This document shows positions 63,063 to 64,000 of a DNA stretch of 64,000 nt, piece after piece (position 1 is the first letter of the stretch; the number at the start of each line of letters is the position of its first letter). The DNA is from Gemmatimonadota bacterium (GTDB lineage: Bacteria; Latescibacterota; UBA2968; UBA8231): the NCBI GenBank assembly GCA_018673255.1, contig JABHDC010000124.1:1-64000 (forward strand), read 5' to 3'. The position numbers and the translations under genes were made by a program. Under the pieces are notes generated by a model. That model saw only the letters and a program-made list of their open reading frames with translations, did no database searches and was not told the origin of the DNA.

Positions 63063-64000
63063 GCCGGTCCCCCGTGTCGCGCTGCGGGAGATAAGCAAGG
63101 GGTTCCCCGGCGTACAGGCCCTGGACGGGGTCGATCTCGATTTGTGGGATGGAGAGATCCACGGCCTGGTCGGCGAAAACGGGGCGGGCAAGTCGACCCT
63201 GATCAAGATCATCGCCGGCGTGCACCGTGCCGACTCGGGGACGTATCACCTGGGCGGCGAGCTGGCCCGCATCCACGGACCCCGGGACGCGGTGCGGGCC
63301 GGAATCCGCGTCGTCTACCAGGAGCTGGAGCTGGTCCCCGAGCTGTCGGTGGCGGAGAATGTGTTCTTCGGTCGCCTGCCTACCCGCGGGGTGCGGGTCG
63401 ACTGGCCGCGTCTGGAGCTGGAGACGGAGGTGGTTTTGGAGCAGGTGGGTCTCCGGGTATCGCCCCGGACTCCGGTGCGCCGACTCGGGATCGCTGCTCA
63501 GCAGCTGGTCGAGATCGCCCGGGCCTTGTCCCTCGAGGCACGAGTCCTCGTCCTCGACGAGCCGACCTCGGCCCTGAGCCCGGCCGAGATCGACAGGCTC
63601 TTCGTCTTGCTGCGACGCTTGCGGGAGGATGGCGTGGCCCTGCTGTATGTCTCTCACAAGCTCGGGGAGATTCGGGCTCTCGCCGACCGTATCACCGTGC
63701 TGCGCGACGGCCGGCACGTGTCTACGGACGTCTCTGGCGATCTGGACGAGGACGAGATCATCCGCCGCATGGTGGGTCGAGAGCTGGGCGGGGTGTTCCC
63801 GCGCAGCCTGCGCTCGCCGGGGGAGGTCGTGCTGGAGACGAGGTCCCTGACGACCGCTCAGGTGCACGATGTCAGCCTGAGCGTGCGGGCCGGAGAGATC
63901 GTAGGTCTGTCGGGGCTGATGGGGGCTGGCCGCACCGAGTTGCTGCGGGCGATTCTCGGGGTCGATCAGCGTCGGGCGGGGGAGGTGCGTGTGGCGGGGC
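63055..64000 (+). CDS. Ribose-type ABC transporter ATPase (RbsA-like), cut by the window end
   Basis: About 315 residues are present, starting at GTG 63055, which overlaps the permease stop. The first ATPase half is complete: Walker A GENGAGKST, Q-loop VVYQELELVPELS, signature LGIAAQQLVEIARAL (a weaker form of LSxGxQQ), Walker B VLVLDEPTSAL and the switch His in LLYVSHK. The second half begins near VRAGEIVGLSGLMGAGRTELL and is truncated. RbsA-type proteins are usually about 500 residues with two ATPase halves. It powers the importer with the two genes before it. Confidence 0.92.
   Translation, partial: MAEPVPRVALREISKGFPGVQALDGVDLDLWDGEIHGLVGENGAGKSTLIKIIAGVHRADSGTYHLGGELARIHGPRDAVRAGIRVVYQELELVPELSVAENVFFGRLPTRGVRVDWPRLELETEVVLEQVGLRVSPRTPVRRLGIAAQQLVEIARALSLEARVLVLDEPTSALSPAEIDRLFVLLRRLREDGVALLYVSHKLGEIRALADRITVLRDGRHVSTDVSGDLDEDEIIRRMVGRELGGVFPRSLRSPGEVVLETRSLTTAQVHDVSLSVRAGEIVGLSGLMGAGRTELLRAILGVDQRRAGEVRVAG

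Noticed and set aside
1..64000. CRISPR arrays, tRNA or rRNA genes, insertion sequences, integrases
   Set aside because: None seen. The only tandem repeats are the short ones at 36946 and 57935, and no transposase or recombinase motifs occur.

Overview
The window is 64 kb of high-GC bacterial chromosome with dense, mostly operonic coding. I saw no rRNA, tRNA, CRISPR array, integrase or transposase. The gene content points to a Gram-negative member of the FCB/Latescibacterota-like bacteria. The signs are type IX secretion (T9SS)-like parts (a PorU-like C25 peptidase, a PorZ-like propeller and a PorV/PorQ-like barrel), FlgD-like or T9SS-like C-terminal tails, FG-GAP/ASPIC-UnbV (CRTAC1-type) proteins, CBM9-like secreted proteins, a URO-D-family protein, an Asp-box sulfatase-rich sugar economy and a DUF6785-type membrane protein. 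This placement is inferred from gene families only, because no phylogenetic marker is present.

Region 1 (0.08-4.27 kb) is the most unusual part. It is a divergent module with a perfect palindromic operator between its arms. To the left lie an XRE-type regulator and a small membrane protein. To the right lie a 97-residue ubiquitin-like protein ending in Gly-Gly, a 454-residue protein with an E2-like C-terminal domain (HPxxH...C), and a 439-residue E1-like enzyme with two fused Rossmann domains. Together they look like a compact bacterial ubiquitin-like conjugation system with no linked JAB peptidase. Next to it (4.27-6.02 kb) is an ankyrin-repeat gene broken by a one-base frameshift, then a stand-alone response regulator, an alpha/beta hydrolase and a URO-D-family protein.

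Region 2 (8.7-14.7 kb) is a two-gene PorU/PorZ-like unit in which the peptidase appears to have Ser in place of the catalytic Cys. Region 3 (14.8-24.7 kb) is a glycan-use block: a sulfatase and two complete MalF/MalG-type ABC importer operons (binding protein plus two permeases, no ATPase), flanked on both sides by paralogous CBM9-like secreted proteins. Region 4 (24.7-35.6 kb) holds TPR proteins, two CRTAC1-type FG-GAP proteins, a FlgT-C-like protein, a HEAT-repeat lipoprotein and a TonB-like/DUF4159 protein.

Region 5 (36.0-54.6 kb) starts with a strongly promoted CBM9-like secreted protein, a 16-bp tandem repeat and a strong terminator. A long rightward gene train follows: two ~1000-residue paralogous predicted outer-membrane proteins, two paralogous lipoproteins, a discoidin/FlgD-tail protein, a PorV/PorQ-like barrel, a 1089-residue TPR protein, ExbB, two ExbD proteins and a PpiC/SurA-like lipoprotein. 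It reads as an energised envelope or secretion machine. Region 6 (54.7-64.0 kb) has an SGNH-hydrolase/TPR protein, two lipoproteins, a DUF6785-type membrane protein and a ribose-type ABC importer (binding protein, permease, and an ATPase cut by the window edge).
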